A DNA stretch of 13,411 nucleotides from Bryobacterales bacterium (GTDB lineage Bacteria; Acidobacteriota; Terriglobia; Bryobacterales; Bryobacteraceae), in assembly GCA_003142355.1 (NCBI GenBank), contig PLMF01000404.1, positions 531-13,941 on the forward strand, written 5' to 3'. Shown here piece after piece: positions 11,401 through 13,411 of the stretch. The notes under the pieces are model-generated. The model was not told where the DNA came from. It ran no database searches and saw nothing but the letters and a program-made list of their open reading frames with translations. Made by a program: the position numbers and the translations under genes. Position 1 is the stretch's first letter. Each line of letters begins with the position of its first letter.

Positions 11401-13270
11401 CGCTTTTCTCCTCTGTCACGGCGAGCGACGGCAGTTTCACCGTGAATGTGCTCCCCTTTCCACTCTGGCTCTCCACCCCGATCGAGCCGCCGTGCTGATC
11501 GACGATGGAATGGCAGATGGATAGCCCCAGGCCGGTGCCCTTTCCCAGAGGAGCCCGCGTGAAGAAGGGATCGAAGACCTTGTCGAGGTCTTCCTGCGAG
11601 ATCCCTTCTCCGGTGTCGGTCACGCGCAGCAGCACTTCACCGGCGGCCTGCTCGGCCAGGATGTCGACCGTCCCCCCGTTCGGCATGGCGTTCATGGCGT
11701 TGAGCAGCAGGTTGATGAACACCTGTTCCAGCAGGCCCGGAACCCCGAGCACCTGGCACGGCTCCGGCGGAAAGTTCGTGCGAATCTCGACATTTTGCAC
11801 CTTGGCCTGGTTATCCACCAGAGCCAGCGCATCCGTCATCACGCACATCAGGTCCAGCGGCGTCTTGCTCTTGTCCGCCGAGGGGTGCGCAAAACGTAAC
11901 AGGTTCTCAATGATGGTACTGGCCTTGCGGATGCCGCTGTGAACCTTCTCCGCGCACTCCCGGCGAAACTCCGGGCTGAGATCGTCCTCCGTCAGGAATT
12001 GGGCGGCCGAGGAGGAAATCGCCAGCGGCGTCCGGATTTCATGCGCGATCCCCCTGGCCATCACGCCCAGAGCCGCCAGCTTCTGCGATTCCAGAATCTG
12101 CAACTCGAATTTGCGCTGTTCCGTCAGGTCCCGGCCCACTACCACGAAGCCCACCGTTCGTGCCGCGTCGTCCGTCATCTGAGAGAAAACCCAGGCCACC
12201 GGACGGCAACGCCCGTCTTTGGTCTTCAGGTTGGACTCGATTCGCCCGGAGCTCCCGCGGGACGCCCCTTTGGTGAGCAATCTTCCCACCTGGGCGCCGC
12301 CGGTCTGGTCGCAGTAGTCGAGAAACGGGCGGCCTTTCAACTCCTCGAGTGAGTAGCCGGTAGCCCTTTGGGCCGCCTTGTTCCAGGTCAGGACATTGCC
12401 CTCGGTGTCGGTCGAGATCACAATATCGCTGGCGCTCTCCACCACGCTGGCCAGATGGCGCTCCATCCGCCGGATCTCCTCGCCCAGCCGCATCTGCTCG
12501 GTAACATCGTCCATCAGGAGCAGTACGTGATCCACCTGCCCGGCCCAGTTCACTGGGACAACGCTGCAGTAGTAGACCCGAATCGGGACCCCGGGCGCCC
12601 GGTAGGTCAGCCTCTGGCTTTGCATCGCATGGCTGCTCGTAAGGACCTTTCGGATCTGCTGTTCCAAACTCATTTCCGCCAGGATCACCTCCGGGAAGAC
12701 CTCCGCCAGCCGCTTGCCGGCAGTCGCACCGGTCGTCCGGCGGGATTTCTCCAGGAAGTTCCGGTTGGCCAGGACCACGCGCAGGTCCTCGTCCAGCAGC
12801 AGAACCGACGAAGGAATGGTGTCCATCAGCATCCGGTACAGCAGTTCGGATCTCTTGCCTTCGGTGACATCGATGGCGTTGACCAGACAGGCGCGCTCGT
12901 CCGCGAAATCCACAACCGATCTGGCGACCTCGACGTAGATCACCCCTCCGTCCTTCTTTACGTGTTGCCACGTCCGGCTAGGCGCCGAGGAAACAGGCGA
13001 CCTCAGCGCCTGATCGAGGAGGGCCGACCTCTCCGCCGGCAGATGCAGTTGCCGCACCGTCATCGCCAGGAACTCTTGCCGCGAGTAACCGTAACACTCG
13101 AGGGCCGCGTCGTTCACCGCCAGAATCGACAGGGTTGCGAGGTCGTAGATCCACATCGGCCGCGGGCTGCTCTCAAACAATCCGGCTGTGGCTCTGGCAA
13201 TCTGCTGGCGTCTCTGCTCGTGGATTGACACGAAACGTTCCACCAGTACCGATGTGCCGCCGGCAGCCAA
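11354..13270 (-). CDS. PAS-PAS-PAS sensor histidine kinase (638 aa)
   Basis: Three PAS domains occupy about 30-136, 143-258 and 272-384 (for example MWIYDLATLSILAVNDAALE; VVESASDIVISTDTEGNVLT). A HisKA dimerisation domain follows with phospho-accepting H410 in GIAHEIRTPL, then the ATP-binding domain with N-box NLLLNAMNAM (520-529), G1 DTGEGIS (552-558), FDPFFT (567-571) and G2 GKGTGLGLS (577-584). No membrane segment is seen, so it should be a cytoplasmic sensor. The C-terminal basic tail (GRPRRGRRP) is read from DNA shared with the regulator start. The start is uncertain: TTG at 13270 follows a stop almost at once, and a GTG at 13246 is an alternative. The signal sensed cannot be deduced; no haem or flavin motif is clear. 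Confidence 0.92.
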   Translation of the reverse strand: MAAGGTSVLVERFVSIHEQRRQQIARATAGLFESSPRPMWIYDLATLSILAVNDAALECYGYSRQEFLAMTVRQLHLPAERSALLDQALRSPVSSAPSRTWQHVKKDGGVIYVEVARSVVDFADERACLVNAIDVTEGKRSELLYRMLMDTIPSSVLLLDEDLRVVLANRNFLEKSRRTTGATAGKRLAEVFPEVILAEMSLEQQIRKVLTSSHAMQSQRLTYRAPGVPIRVYYCSVVPVNWAGQVDHVLLLMDDVTEQMRLGEEIRRMERHLASVVESASDIVISTDTEGNVLTWNKAAQRATGYSLEELKGRPFLDYCDQTGGAQVGRLLTKGASRGSSGRIESNLKTKDGRCRPVAWVFSQMTDDAARTVGFVVVGRDLTEQRKFELQILESQKLAALGVMARGIAHEIRTPLAISSSAAQFLTEDDLSPEFRRECAEKVHSGIRKASTIIENLLRFAHPSADKSKTPLDLMCVMTDALALVDNQAKVQNVEIRTNFPPEPCQVLGVPGLLEQVFINLLLNAMNAMPNGGTVDILAEQAAGEVLLRVTDTGEGISQEDLDKVFDPFFTRAPLGKGTGLGLSICHSIVDQHGGSIGVESQSGKGSTFTVKLPSLAVTEEKSGEPREPGRPRRGRRP

Positions 13271-13411
13271 TACCTCTCAAAATTGTTATGGGCCGCCCTA
13301 GTACCGCGACCGTTGGGCCGGGCATGCCCAGCCCCTGGAGTTTCTACATTTTTCCGCGATTTTCCGCCCCTCCACGCACTATTTGTGGGGCAGGCGGAAC
13401 CGCCCAATGCC

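Noticed and set aside
12368..13228. 286-codon rightward open frame opposite the histidine kinase
   Set aside because: Shadow of the kinase gene without start signal or motif.
13271..13411. Possible hairpin and coding sequence at the right edge
   Set aside because: Only an imperfect short stem near 13367-13395 and a shadow frame; nothing supportable in the last 140 bp.
1..13411. CRISPR array, insertion-sequence transposase or rRNA
   Set aside because: No regularly spaced repeats, no transposase motif and no rRNA-like sequence were found.

Overview
The window looks like a piece of a large, GC-rich soil bacterial chromosome. The best guess is an acidobacterium of the Solibacter/Bryobacter type, judged from protein style: ceramidase-like secreted enzymes, heparinase-like enzymes, PAS-rich kinases and many paralogous fragments. 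This is inferred from family resemblance; no marker gene is present. Almost all intact genes lie on the minus strand.

Left part (1-3437). A recombinase cassette is read leftward: a DUF2924 protein (2805-2263), a large serine recombinase (2276-921) and a small protein with a ParB/KorB-like helix-turn-helix (915-538). Starts and stops overlap or nearly touch, and Shine-Dalgarno sites lie inside the preceding genes. Further left are decayed copies of cassette sequence and the start of another small gene running off the edge. The stretch 2806-3437 has no gene I recognise. A tRNA-Gln(UUG) gene with encoded CCA sits at 3438-3511.

Middle part (3588-11083). An 89-bp direct repeat (86/89 identical by eye) frames about 7.3 kb. 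The right copy is the 3' end of an intact response-regulator gene. The left copy is an orphan piece of the same 3' end, next to the tRNA. The simplest reading is that the older order was kinase - regulator - tRNA-Gln, and that the 7.3-kb block was placed between regulator and tRNA with duplication of the regulator tail. Inside lie a BrnT/BrnA toxin-antitoxin pair, then an amino-sugar/glycoconjugate-like locus in strong decay. That locus holds an amidohydrolase piece joined to a GH27 alpha-galactosidase piece, an intact ceramidase-family gene, a NagB-family gene and an orphan secretion-signal piece. It also holds a ceramidase N-terminus joined to a beta-propeller-like C-terminus, an RpiR/SIS regulator apparently missing most of its DNA-binding domain, and a putative glycosidase N-terminus joined tail-to-tail to a heparinase-like gene that is broken at both ends. 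Two palindromic operator-like sites precede the RpiR gene.

Right part (11008-13270). An intact two-component pair, a three-PAS histidine kinase and a receiver-only regulator, overlaps by 47 bp. The final 140 bp hold nothing I can identify.

The most interesting signal is the architecture: a repeat-bounded block in which nearly every gene ends at a join to an unrelated gene, a toxin-antitoxin pair just inside one end, and a regulator that seems to keep its ligand domain and operators while losing its DNA-binding helices. Assembly error must be excluded first.
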